A stretch of 64,000 bases of DNA from Equus caballus (lineage: Eukaryota; Chordata; Mammalia; Perissodactyla; Equidae), in the NCBI RefSeq assembly GCF_041296265.1, contig NC_091710.1, positions 49,915,622 through 49,979,621 of the forward strand, written 5' to 3'. The notes below the pieces were generated by a model that did not search any database, was not told the DNA's origin, and saw only the letters and a list, made by a program, of their open reading frames with translations. The position numbers and the translations under genes are program-made. Below, piece after piece: positions 48,601 through 61,341 of the stretch; position 1 is the first letter of the stretch; each line of letters starts with the position of its first letter.

Positions 48601-51600
48601 GGAGCAGCTACATCTATGGATGTCCCCTAATTTCATCTATAGCCTCTAGATGCTTTTCATCTATAGCATCTATAGAAGTCTAGTAAAGAGTTCTTTAGTA
48701 GAACTCTTAGAATTAGCCGTATAAAGTCATTCAGCTTGAGTTCCAGTCCTGGCTCTAGCCGACTGGCATTTCATGGATGGAATTTCATGGATTACTGTTC
48801 CATGGATGAAGGCAGAAGTTATGAGACTCCTGGGTCAGAGACAAAGGACTTTCTTACTCATGGCAAAGCATGCACTATTACACTTCTGTGGACCCTTGTA
48901 TTGGAAGGAAGTAAAAAGTACCTTTCAGGTAATGTGACTATACTACTAAAACTGAAATTCCTGAAGCACAAGTTCTGCTTCTGAGGTTTAGTCCCATGTC
49001 ATATTGCAAGAATCAGTTATAAGTGTATGATATTCCAGGGGTGAGTGGAGAAGCAAAGGACTAGTGAGCTGGCATAAGATCTGTTAACAGAGGCTGAGAA
49101 AGTGATCTTACTGTGTGCCCTGATTCTACCACATAAGGCAGGCAAGACCCTGTTCCCCAACAGTGTTCTGAGGACAGTTGTGATTGAGGCAACAATCAGC
49201 ATGTGAGATCTGTGTTATACATGAACTCTTCGGTTGTCTTTCTGCATTTGTGTTGCTCATTTATATAAGACATATTTCACTATAAATTATCATATTTAGC
49301 CGTTGATAATTTTTGTGAAAACTTTCCTGGCAAAAACCCCACGTGATTCCTGATGCCAAGAGATTCTTGACACAAAGATCCCTAGACGAAATCAGTGAAT
49401 AGATCATGTCTTCCTTCGTTTCTCACAAAAAGATAAAGAAAAGGCAAAACTTTAGTCAATCTACAAACTACATTCCTTCACTTTCTATCTTCATTGAGCC
49501 TTTGATATAGATGTGGATGCAGAGACGGGTGTACATGACACTTACACTTCCCTTTGGTTCGACAACTTAGAGTGAACTAGTAATTCTTCTTCCAAGCCTA
49601 GAATCAATGTTTTTAATGTAAGAATTTTTTCTTGTGTGTGTAACGTCTTTTTAAAGTTATTGAAAGGTTTGGGGAGAGAATTGCTGGAATAAAACATGTA
49701 GATGATAGAGATCTGGAATATAGCTGTACCAATTACCTTGATTCCTACAGAAGTAATTCTTGGTAAATCTTTTCTCTGAAGTTGAGTTTTCTAGCAACTT
49801 AACCTTAACATGTTACATGCACTCATTGGGCTTGATTTTCTGATTATAAGGGAATAATTTAGTGTTGGGGAACTTATAATAGAGGCAGTACTCAGGCGTT
49901 AGGCAAGTATGGTAATTAAGAATGTGTGTCCATGCCAGCTATAGGACGTCAGTGGATATTCAAGGCAAGACTACGAGAGTACTAAGTTGGATAATCAAGC
50001 TGAACTTAGAGGCAGAGACCATGGCAGACTCTCAATCCTATCTAAGCTGGGGGCAAGAATGAGAAGGGAATATTGCAACTTGGGGGCACACATGGCTACT
50101 CAGAAGTCACTAAGGAGGCTCAAGGAGCAAAGCTGTCGTAGGTGGGCTCCCAGATCCCAACTAGGGATCTTTGGCTAACTATGCTGAACTCCAGAGCTTG
50201 GGGGTCTGATGCTGTTGATAATCTTGCTTACTGCCGTCAGGATTGACTAAACAGCTACAGACTGAACCTATAGCTCATAGGGAAGAGGAGGGGTCATATA
50301 TCACAGCCATAATGAGCTGAGAAACAGAGGACAGAGGGAGAAGATATGGGGAGTGAGAGTGGCTGACATTAAATGCCTATTTTTATTTCTGTTTTAAAAC
50401 AAAATATCGATAATTATATGAAGTGAGTGAATCAAATATTGAAACTTTTTTTAATAGGGTAATTACAAATCTAAAAGTTACTCTCATACAAATAAAAAAG
50501 TCAGTTGTTTTTAACTCTCAATTATTCTATGGACTTTACCAAATTCTTAAAATTTCTTTTCAATCTATTTGTATGTATAATATTTAAGTTACTCTATAAT
50601 CATATGATGAGTACTAAGTGCAAATGACTATTTTTAAAAATTTCAAAATCAAATAATTTCCAATTATTGAACCATTCCAACTATTCATTCTGTAAACAAA
50701 GAGCAGCCTGTAGTATAGATCTTTTCCCACTGAATAAATGCACATTGCTGCTTGCTTTATATAAAGTATCCATCATAACACCTAGAATAGTGAAGGGACT
50801 CAGTAAATGACAGCTGGTAGTATCGTTGTTGCTAAAAGTCAAACAGTTTTATCTAAAAAAATATTTTGAAAGTAAAGACTTATACATGCTATCAATGTCA
50901 TGCTTACACTTTTTTCCCCAAACTTTTATGTAGTAATCACATTTAGATAGAGCATTGAGATAAATATTAATTAAAATTTAATGCCATAGGTAATAGGAAG
51001 AAACACCAAGTGTATGAACCAGAAAGAAGACTTTAAAAGTACATTTCAGAGTGGAATGTAAAAGACTTTAGAGGTTACCTGTAGATATGAACATATTAAG
51101 TTAATTATTTAAATTATTTTCTATTACCTGACGTAAAAGAATGGCAGAAAGGTTTGGGAGGTGGGGAAAAGAGTAAGAAAAAAGAAAACTTATCCAGAAA
51201 CATGCCTAGGAGGAAAGCCATGTGTCTGAAGGCTGCATGTGCATAGGATGGCCTCTGCAGATCAGAAGTCAAGGTCTTGGCTGTTTGGGAAGACCTTGCT
51301 TCAACACTAATGTGACAGAAGAGGCTGTTCGAACTCGTCTGGTCCTGTTTCTGCACTCAGCACTCCTGGGATGCCTGAATGAAAGCCACAGCACAACCAC
51401 AGAAGCTGCAGCTGTGACTGTCATCTGTGCTCTCAGCTCTGCCATCACTCCTTTTCAGACCAAGCTCTAGATAGAAGTGGTCCCATATTCAAATTTGAGG
51501 TCACACCAAAGCTACAAAACAGATGTCAGATATGGCTGAAATAATAAATAGTATATGACAAAAACCTGAAGAATAAAGGAGAGGGTGATTCCCCAAGCTG

Positions 51601-51679
51601 TCCTCCGCCATTGCTTCCCGTGACCGTGGCTCTGCCTCTGCGAGAAGCGATCTCTTTGAATGAGTGAGGCTTATTGTCT
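48601..51679. other. Intergenic, nothing clear
   Basis: Around 48,620-48,685 there is a local repetition of 'catctatag'. A short MIR- or L2-like tail may lie at 50,735-50,830. I see no gene or RNA. Confidence 0.4.
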
Positions 51680-51960
51680 ACATCATTTTTATGATAGCTA
51701 CCATTTACTTACAAGCCTCCTGTGTGCCAAGCATCCTGTTCCATTTACTAGGTGTACAGTAGTGAGCAAAACAGATCTAGTCTCGACTCTCATGGCCCAT
51801 AGCCTAGTGCACGGATAGACTTCAAACAGGTAACAAATCGATGATTCAAAATCGTAATAAGTGCTGTGAAGGAGAAGAGATTGCTGAGGGCGATTATAAC
51901 AGAGATTGTGCGCGTCGGGAGGCCTGTAAGGAATTCTACTAAGATATTTTCAACTACAGG
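51680..51960 (+). repeat. L2 LINE 3'-end remnant
   Basis: Landmarks in order: 'ctaccatttacttacaagcc', 'tcctgtgtgccaagcatcct', 'gtacagtagtgagcaaaaca', 'gactctcatggcccatagc' and 'aagtgctgtgaaggagaag'. This is the clearest L2 tail in the window. Confidence 0.7.
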
Positions 51961-52339
51961 AAAAAGAGACTGAACCAAAGTGGCTTAAACGATAAGGGCA
52001 TCTTTTCTCCCAGAAAGTAGGTCATGTAGAGGTTAAAGCAGGCTTCTTGGTGGGTGGATGCAGCGGCTCAGTCTTGTCAGTAGGAGCTCGGGTTCTGTCT
52101 GCTCTGCTGTCCACAGTATCAGTTTCCTTTTAAGACTGGGTCTTTTTATGCTTATAAGTTGTCTCAAACAAAATGGAAATTTATTTTCCTCTCCCTTAAA
52201 GATGGCTGTGACTAGGATTGCTTGCTTTCTTATTCATATCCAGCGTGAGAGGAAAGAGAAACAAGCTTATAGACTAAGTCTTTCCCTTTAGTCTAATTGA
52301 GCCAGCTTGGCAGAAACGCTGCTAGTTGTCCACCAACAT

Positions 52340-52660
52340 CCATTGTCTTCAATTTTTAGCAGAACATGGAGCCACCTGGAATGAAGATTACATTTCTCAG
52401 ATTTCCTTATCACTAGGTATGGCCTTAGCAATGGAATATAAATGGAAGGAATTTGTGTAATTTCTGAGATGTATCCTTACGGGGCGAGAATGCCTTTCCT
52501 TGTCCCTCTTCCCTTCCTGCTACTTGAATGGGAATAGGATGGCTGAACATCTGCAGCCGCATATTGAAGATAACAAAGCAATATAGATCCTGAGTGCTTG
52601 ACACCTGTGGCACCATACCAGCCCTTGATGACATCCCTCCTCACTTCTTTCAAATGAGGA
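52340..52660 (+). repeat. Unassigned interspersed repeat, LTR-like
   Basis: 'atttctcagatttccttatc', 'actaggtatggccttagcaa', 'ctcttcccttcctgctactt' and 'caccataccagcccttgatg' recur in this order in many mammalian repeats I recall (an MLT1/MER-type LTR). I cannot name the family safely. Confidence 0.45.
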
Positions 52661-52984
52661 GAAACAAATTTTTATTTTGTTCAGAGCACCAACTGAGAGT
52701 GTTCTCTGCCATCTGCAGCTCCCAGCTGATATACTCTCTTTAAGTCATTGTCCAGAGAAAGGAATGCCATATGCTGGCTGACTTATTCCAATCAGCATTC
52801 CTCCCTGGATTGAGGATGTGGTTAGAGTTCCCAAGTTGCAGAGGTTACATGAGGGAAGGCTGGCCAATTAGGTGCAATTAGGAAGGAGGAAGCAGGGAAA
52901 AGTTGCTGAGTAACTGACCAACAGTGACCACTACGGGAGATTATTAGTTAACCAGGCAGAGAGAAAAGGGCTGAACAAGACAGA

Positions 52985-53290
52985 ATAAAAGTATGTATTG
53001 AGTCTCTGAACAGGAATGAACTTGAATGTGGGTGTGTTCGAAGAACTGAAAGAAAGTATGAGAAATGAAGGAGGAAAATGATGTAAGACAGGGGTCAGAT
53101 TATGTCAGACCTTATTGCAAAGCTCTACCCGTGTTTACCCAGAATGGTCCTGGTTTAACTATGTTGTGCTGGGAAAATTGTATTTCCTATCACTTTCAAA
53201 AATGCCCTGGTTTGGATCATAAACTCTCAACATGTTAAGGAGTTTGGACTTTATTCTAAATACAATGGGATGCAGTCTTTCTCCTCATTT
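52985..53290 (+). repeat. L2-like LINE remnant
   Basis: 'gaacttgaatgtgggtgtgt', 'tcgaagaactgaaagaaag' and later 'gttaaggagtttggacttta' then 'ttctaaatacaatggga' match L2-like 3' sequence in order, with unrelated sequence between about 53,115 and 53,225. Confidence 0.5.
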
Positions 53291-53619
53291 ACTTTTAGTG
53301 CAGACATCAGGCTTTTCTTGTTGTCTCACACTTTATCTTCTAGCTCTCCCTTGTTTATTTTCCTAGGCCAAGCTAGAAAATTCTTCCTGAATTGGCTCCC
53401 AAGGTCATCCAGCCTCAAAGAACAGATAAAAGCCCATTTCCATTCTTCTGAGCCATCTGACATTCCCTCCAAGGTTGCTTCTGTCTGCACTTCTAATCCA
53501 GCAAAACGATCATTGTATAAACAATCTTGCCTGTTGTTATAAACCATATCTTTGTTTTAAATATTCTTGCTTATGGCACTTCTTTTCAAGCTTATTTTGA
53601 CTGATCTTGTAGCCATTCA

Positions 53620-54215
53620 GTCTGCCGAAAATTATTCTGCTGTCTGCTTTTTGACCTTGCATAGAATATTGTACCTTTCCTAGCCCTGTTTCCTTATTTG
53701 TAAAGTCGAGCTATTAACAACTGTTACCTCGTAGGGGCTGTATTAGTCCACTAGGGCCGCCATAACAAAACATGACAGACTGGGGGACTTAAACAACAGA
53801 AATTTCTTTTCTCAGCATTCTGAAGGCTTTAAGTCCTAGATCAACATGCATTCAGGGTTGGTTTCTGGGGAGACCTCTCTTCCTGACTTGTAGATGGTGC
53901 CTACTTGCTGTGTCCTCACATGGCCTTTTCCATGTATGCACACAGAAAGATGGAGAGAGAGAGAGAGAGAGCTCTCATGTCTCTTCCTCTTCTTATAAGG
54001 AGACCAGTCCTATGGGATTAAGGCCCCACCCCTATGACCTCACTTAACCTTACTACCTCTCTATAGGTCATATCGCCAAATAACAGTCACATTGGGGGTT
54101 AGGGCTTCCACATGAATTTTGGGAGAGAGATAATTCAGTCCATTATAGGAGTATTATGAGTAACAAATGAGATACTGCCTGGAAAGCACTTGGAATAGAG
54201 TTTTATATTTTAAAT
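53620..54215 (-). repeat. MIR SINE split by a MaLR LTR
   Basis: The left MIR part (53,650-53,738: 'ctgtttccttatttgtaaag', 'gttacctcgtagggg') continues on the right of the LTR (54,149-54,215: 'tattatgagtaacaaatgag', 'atactgcctggaaagcactt'). The insertion therefore interrupted an already present MIR. Confidence 0.7.
53739..54148 (-). mobile_element. Solo LTR, MaLR family
   Basis: Starts 'TGTATTAGTCCACTAGGGCC' and ends 'AATTCAGTCCATTATA'. Inside are 'aacaacagaaatttcttttc', 'gctgtgtcctcacatggcct', a (GA)n run at about 53,952-53,971 and 'gtcacattgggggttagggc'. It is the reverse complement of the MaLR LTR type seen at 45,976. Confidence 0.8.
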
Positions 54216-55505
54216 TTTGATATATTTTAGGATATATTGAAATAAAGATAGATATTTCTATGTATTCTAAATTTATATTGTAGTGCTCAATAAACCTTGT
54301 CTGCTACTATTATGGTTATTATTTTTTTCCCTAAGGCTTAACTTTTTCATTTCATCCCTGCCCTCCTCTTCAACTCAATTTGTATATCCAGGCTCTCAAT
54401 CCTTGGGACAGTCATGTACCAAATGGACTTTAATGAGTCAGTCTTCATCCAAATCAATGATTATCAGGTGTAAAATTTGAAATTGCAGTTTACGCTGTCT
54501 ACAAGAACACAAAAACTTGGAATATGAGTTAGGTGCTTTATTGTGACTGGGTAAAGTGGGGCAGTATTACATACAAGATTAATTGGGAAGAAAACAATAT
54601 CTTTGACACAAGTCATACTAAGTATTATTTGAAAGAATCCAACATAGTGATAACACTCATGATTATTGTCATGATCTGTTGATTCAAAAAAGGAAAAGGG
54701 CTTAACTCCTAGTGACTTTGCTATAGCTGACACAATTATGATATGCGCAATCTTGCTATTTTGTTATCACCTATATTCCTCTTATTCATCGTCTCTAGGT
54801 TTAATATAGTAACTCCGCTTGTAATGTAGCCAAATGCTATTTTAATTCTCCATCAGGTACATTATAGATCCGCTCCAAATGCTCGACCAGGTATTCTTAG
54901 GCCCCCCGATGTAAAGTATCAGAGCCAAGATGTTCTGGAACAATGGTTCCCAAATATTGCTTCATGAGTTGGCTGCAAAAGAATCATCTGAGATATTTGT
55001 TTAAATATCACTTTCTGGGCCCTACTGAATCAAATCTCTGAGGATGATGTCCTACTGACTTCTCAAAATTAGACTTGTTGCAATGATCCTGGCTTTGAAA
55101 GAACTAAAGCTCGTGAAAGCCACTATCTGTAGTTAGTTGACACTCCACCAGATTTAGTCATTAACTGCTTATTTTCTGGAAACCTAAGAATTTCATGGAA
55201 AATAATTTGAATCCTGCCTATTATTGTGGTTTGTAGATAGAAAAAGGAAGATGCAGAAGGTGTTGATGAAAGTCATTATATAGCAAGGGAGAACAAGGAA
55301 GCTGATAGGCAAGAAGATATCACTTTAAGTGAAGGATTAGTGAGCAGAAGACACTACCACCGCTCCATCCCACTTTCTGAGGTAGGAGGAAGCTGAATGG
55401 ATGGAAAGCCTTAATATTAACAAAAAATCACCTCCCCTCTTTCCCACGCCCTGCAGTGAGTGACTAATCCAATTGTCAAGTGTGGGGAGAAAAATCTGGA
55501 CATGC
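54216..55505. other. Intergenic, nothing recognised
   Basis: AT-rich sequence without clear gene or repeat landmarks. Confidence 0.4.
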
Positions 55506-55506
55506 A

Positions 55507-55773
55507 CACCTCCGTTCTTTATTTTTTTTGAGGAAGATTAGCCCTGAGCTAATATCAACCACAAATCTTCCTCTTTTTGCTGAGGAAGATTGGCTCTGAG
55601 CTACCATCTATGCCCATCTTCCCTATTTTATATGTGGGATGTCTGCACAGCATTGCCTGATAAGCAGTGTGTTGGTCCAGGCCCAAGATCCAAACTGGCA
55701 AACCCTGGGCTGCTGAAGCAGAGAACATGAACGTAACCAGTACGCCATGGGGCTGGCCCCTCACCTCTGTTCT
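55507..55773 (-). mobile_element. ERE SINE with target-site duplication
   Basis: The body is about 55,519-55,761, antisense. Flanking sites CACCTCCGTTCT (55,507) and CACCTCTGTTCT (55,762) are 12 bp with one difference. Confidence 0.9.
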
Positions 55774-58590
55774 ATGTTCTGTCTCTTAGGAGCTAGTTTC
55801 TTACCAAGAGGAGGCACTCTCTGCTGTTCCTCCAGGAGCAAGCTCTTCCCTATCTCACAGAGCAGTCTGATTCAGTCCAGAGCTGCCAGCAACTGGGTAG
55901 ATAAATTCTCCTAATTCTTATAGTAAATGTAAGAGTCAAATGGATGGTATCCTTCAACCCAGCCTCTACTGGCAATAAAGGCTATATTTTGACTCCTGTC
56001 TTCTGTACTATTTGTCTTCGTCATTGGGAAGGGATAAAAGGTGTTATTTGTTGTCTTCCCTCAGGACTTCATCATTTTGTCACATTGGCCAGCATCACTG
56101 AGAAATAAGTTATAAGGAACAAAACCCAACATGGAGTCATCAAAACTTGGGCTTGAGACTACGACTTTCATGTGTGGACAGGGCATGTTGGCCTGTCATC
56201 AGGGCCAGGGCCACGATCCTTTTAGGGGTCCCAGAAAATGTTTTCGTTTCTTTAAAAATCTGAAGAAAAGAAATAGATATAATCCAACTTGGATTTGTCT
56301 TTATATCAATGCAGTTGTAAAGTATAATTTTTGATATTTTATAATAATTCTTTTTTATTTGATAGAAGGGCTCCCTGAAGACAAAGTGCCTAGGGCCCAC
56401 AGAAAGCAGAATGCAGCCCCCCGATGGTCTCTAGAAGCTTTTATTAGACTGTTCAGCCATTTACAGTGATGCAGTCAGCTTTTAGCTGCTCTGACCTAAG
56501 TTCAGTCGGCTGTGTGGATGTTGACCCTGGTGGGTGCGTGTAGCTTAGGGCCTCTCTGTTCTCTTCACAGGTGAATGGCTGCTCCTAATGAAGGTAGAAT
56601 TACAAGTGTGCAAGGCTCCGAGAAAACAGCCCTTGGAGAGCATCCTTCTGAAGCAAAGGCAGAAAGACGTCTGCAAAGGTGCAGTCTCGAGGTAGAGGCT
56701 GCCACAGCTTGCCCTAGAGGTACACTTGACGTACATCTGCAGAGTGTGGGGCCTCAGCGGATGCTGCTGTGACAAGAGCTGGAAGGAGGACTCCTCACAG
56801 AGAAATAGGTCTTTCTGTATACAGACCTTTTAGATATTAGAAGGCAGAATGTATCCGCTGCTTTTAGAATGCGGGACAGCTGATTGCTTTGCTCCCACAA
56901 AACACTAGTAAGGTTTTAGAATTAAAATCGGGATTCCTCAAATTCGACATTTAGGTGTAAGCTGGACTACAGAACAATAATATTGAATTCATGTGGCTTA
57001 TCTATGGGATCAAATATAAAAATGCCCAGAGAATCAGTAGACAAACTTGAAAGTGACAGTGGGCATGAAGACTAGAACCAAGCTGCTGATCAAGCCTGCA
57101 CTACCTGGACTGAGGAAATGTGCCTGGGGTTTTAGAATTCAGAGTGGAGGAGAGAGAGTATCAGGAGAAATTTATACAGGCCACTCAGGGAACAGGCGTT
57201 CAAAATCCCCAAAGTAGCTTCCAGTTCGGGAATTTATTGAGAGTGATTTTCAAGTTGCAACAAATGTGGAAAACCTGATGAACACTTTCTCTCAGATACA
57301 AGTTTCTTGAACCTAAGCAATTCTACAAGAAGAGACAGTGGCAGCAGCCTCGGAGGCACAAGACTAAAAATGTCGCCTTACAAGATCCGGTGGAGGCCCT
57401 ATTCCCTTAGAGAGCTCTCACACAAAGCTCAGATTGCCGGAAATGTGAGGGTCAAAAGGGAAATGGAAATTCAGATTTTTTACTGGACGGGAAGAAAAGT
57501 ACCCTAAACAAGACCTGATCACTGGGACTGTCTCCACTGCAAATTTAATATCTTTTCAAAAAAGACTTCAGTGTCACAAGTGTCACTCTCTGAGAGAGGA
57601 AATAGTAAGTATGGGTGGGCTCTTCCTTCCAGATATAGTAAATTCATCGTACCAAATTAAGCTCTCGCTGAGAGATTTCTTCCGTGTAAGTTCACAGTTA
57701 TGGATACTGTACAACTGGCATCTTTTGATAGGCCATCTGGTGAAGACAGAACCCAGATTTTTTTTTTTTCACCTACTCTCCTATGCTCAGATACTACAGA
57801 GTTTCTGCCATGGCTTTTGGCAATATTAGTTCTGGGTTCTAGGAATGTAATTTTTCCTGGGATAATTTCCAGGAGCAGGTAATTGCCTTGTGTCCTTCGT
57901 TTGTTGGGTGTGGGGCTAGGGCTGTTGATAATCTTAGAAGTCCTACTATCTCCCTGAGCCTTCTAATAAGTGAGGAACAGCAGAGCCCTGGCATTGAGCT
58001 AACAGGGCTTCTGATGCCCTGAAGGTGTTACAGTCACTCGAGGGAGAATCTAGGCTGGAGCTGTTGCAGGAACTCCAACGCTCCCTAGTTCCTGAAAACA
58101 ACTCTGACTGCGGCTGAGCAGAATAAGAAAATAATAAATTCATGCTTGGATCTTAATTTAGCTGAAGATTCTTTTGACTTTGAACTGGTAACTCACAAAA
58201 GCAAATCACTTTGATTTTGTACTTCTATCTCTTTACACGTGAACATGCTAACAGATTTATTCCCTTTTTAAACTTGTGAAGTTCAACAACATATTGAAAA
58301 AAGCACAAAACAAATGTATACCTTAAGAAATTATTATGAAGAGGTAACGTAGGTTCAAGAAAGGGCATTGCCCCCAGCATGTGCACACCTCCCTTGTCAT
58401 ACCCCCTGCCCCCCAAAAATACATAGTAATTTGGTAAATGCTGCCTAGCTGTTCTTCACTATACTTTTGCCACCTAAGTATGCATCCCTAAAAACAGTGG
58501 TTCAATTTTGCCTTTATGTGATCTTCATACAAATGAAATTGTATGGTACTTTTTGGGGGGTATAGGAATCATTTCCTCAAAGTTATGTTT
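55774..58590. other. Intergenic or retroviral flank, unassigned
   Basis: I recognise no gene. Part of this may be the left half of the retroviral fossil that follows, but no motif allows that to be said. A 'ggcaataaaggctatatttt' near 55,970 is LTR-like but isolated. Confidence 0.35.
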
Positions 58591-59249
58591 GTGAGAGTCA
58601 TACATGTGTATAGCTGTAGTTTGTTTTCATAATGAACTAAATGCCTGGGCCTGGTTCGCTGATGGTTTGGCTAAGCTGAAACCAGATGGGGTCCATTGGG
58701 CTCCCGCAGCCTTCAGCCTCAGTGTCCGCAATGCAGACCAGAAAACAAATGTGCTGTCTCCACTCGGTGGGTGGAATTCAATTTTATTCTCATAGCTCTG
58801 GCCAATACTCTCCTTGATGAGCCTTGCTAGATTTTTATGGATTCTTGGGCTCTTGCCAATGGCCTAGCTGTTTGGTCTACCACTTGGAAAACTGCAAACT
58901 GGCAAATTTAAGACACTCCTCTGTGAGGCCACAAACTGTGGAAACAAGCTGTGCTACTAAATGAACCATCTGGGTCACTCAGGTAGATGTCCGTGGTAAG
59001 GGCTCATTCTGATGAGACCAACTCAAGCTGCTGAGTCTGCACCACGCAGTTTTTAAACATTGCTGCCTGGATCCATCATCGCACTGAACATGGCAACACA
59101 TCCACCATAACAGCTTGGGCAAAAGCGAAAGATTCTGTTTTTGATGCGGAGACTAACACTGCATCAGATATGTGACTCCTGTCATTTGTCTCCGAGGACA
59201 GGAGGCAGTATGGCATGGGACGTGCCCCCACCCACTCCTGGCAGTTTGA

Positions 59250-59640
59250 CTACATCAGAACTTTGACCCTCTCCTGGAGCCATAGATGATGCCTTACAAC
59301 TATTAACAGGTTTTTTCTGTTTATGATATTTTCTGTTTTTCTAGTCCAATCATTTAACAACTGTCTCTTGAAACTAACCTGTGCCTTGTTTTTAGCTTTC
59401 TGGGCCATTTTCAGTTCCTCAATGGTGTGCTTTTTATCACAAAAACTACTCAACAACAGATGGACAGTCAAGGTATTCGATGAATCTTCCATGCTCTCTT
59501 CAATCCACAGGTGTCTGATACTGTTGAGCATTAGAACAGCTTCCTGAATGATAAACTAGGAAAGAAATTCTGTCTTTACCTCCCTCACCTCCTCCTCATC
59601 CACACACTTTAAGGCAGATTGGTCACTGAATGTGGCTGTC
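59250..59640 (-). pseudogene. Unidentified minus-strand reading frame, possible host retrocopy
   Basis: A 93-codon open frame at 59,531-59,250 reads MLNSIRHLWIEESMEDSSNT and continues with DKKHTIEELKMAQKAKNKAQ and basic, helical sequence. The same frame extends upstream to about 59,640 across one stop, with an acidic VDEEEVREVKTE segment. It runs against the retroviral fossil around it and does not look retroviral. The charged helical composition suggests a piece of a host coding sequence, but I cannot name the parent. It could also be chance. Confidence 0.3.
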
Positions 59641-61341
59641 AGCAGAAAAGGAGCATCCCCTCTCATCTGCTTCCTCGGTAATGATAGAATGAAAGGATTG
59701 GGGAGTTACAGAGATTCATTTTGAAGGTTCAGGATTCTTCCCTGACCATTCCCAGGCATAATGCATCTTTCTTTGTCCCTAATAGCAAACCAGCCTGGTT
59801 AATACACCCTCCTGGTGGCAGCCCAACAAAAAGGGGCCCTTGGGGTTTCAAACTTAATTCTAGGTGTGCCACCTGGATGCATTTTTTTGAGTTGCGTGGT
59901 CCTAAATTGTGAGGATAATGATGACTGGTTGTGGACACTGCTTGCCATGTCCCACTACAATGGCCCACATAGGCTAAAGTTGAAGATGTAATGGGTCTCT
60001 GTGTTTTACAAAAATTCCCTTGTCCCTGTTGCGTCTGACCATTCTGAACAAAATGTCTGAGTGTGAGCAGAGGATGCTTGGGAAAAAGGTGAAGTTACAG
60101 CTATTGGAATGGAGTAAGACCATCTTGTGCCAGTGGAGTGGGAACTACAACCTGGGCACATGAAGAGGAAGTACCTTAGACCCTGGGGTGTGCAGCAAGG
60201 GAGGAACATTAATGATCTTTGCCCTTCAGAACTGCCCTCAGAGCCTTCCTCGCAAAGTAAAAGTAAAAAGGCCCATTTCAGCTTTCCCAAACTGTTCACC
60301 GCACCTTCAGTTTATTGGACAGCTGGACCTAGTGTTCCCAGCCAAATGGTCATAACCACAATTTGATCACCATTCCCCTTAACTGTATTGAGAAGTCTAT
60401 TGGAGACAGCCAGAGATGGCCTCGGCCCTGCACCTCCCCATCGGTACCTCTGGAAGTCTTCTGCACTTCCACTCCCATAGCCATCACTTAGTTTTTCCAT
60501 AGGGTGGGTGAATGCTAGCAGTTGTAGTATGGACAAACCAGACAGATTTCACTGACTGCCCTCAGGCAGTCTCTTCAAAATTAAGGACTAGACTCAATTA
60601 TCAAGCTAAGCTGGAAAATTTAAGATTTACCAGTCATTGCAAGGCCGTGTTTGAGGCACCTGAGTTCCCCTCCCCCCAAATAATGTAGGTATCACTTGGG
60701 GTGGTCCAACAATTGTAAACAATACTTTCTTTCCAGGGGCACCATGCACATCCTTGGGGTGGTACATCTTGTGTGGAAGCCAGGCATTAACTTGCTTCCA
60801 TCCTGAAACCAAAGTGGCATGCGCCCGAGGAGTGATTTAGAAAACACCACCAGTAGATCAGGTGGCCCTCAGAAGACAGCAGATCTCTCTCCCAAAATGA
60901 GGCTACCTTTTGTTACTTGGAGTGGCTCCCTAGAGAGATAAGGGACTCATTATTTATGCATATTCTGAGGATAATTATCCCTACAATGAGAGAGTTATCC
61001 CTAATTTGGAAAAGAAGGTTCAAAATTTGTCCCTAACTTTAGCTAAAATAATCAATGAAATACATCAGTGCTGGAAGGCATGCACTGATGCTTTATAGGA
61101 ATTGTTCAGCTGGTTGGGTCCAGGACTCTGGGGGAACAGTTGACATCAATACTGCAAGATTTTCCTCATCCTGCTGCTTGGAGTCTTGTTAGCTGTAGCC
61201 TTAATTACATGCTGGATGAGACAAATTAGATGGATTTGGTCCCAGCCTCTGTTGATCAGATTAGTCACGGTGGCTGACAGAGTGACATACTCGTGGGAAA
61301 ATTAGCCAGAAGCCAAGATGGTGTACAAATGAGGGGTGAAG

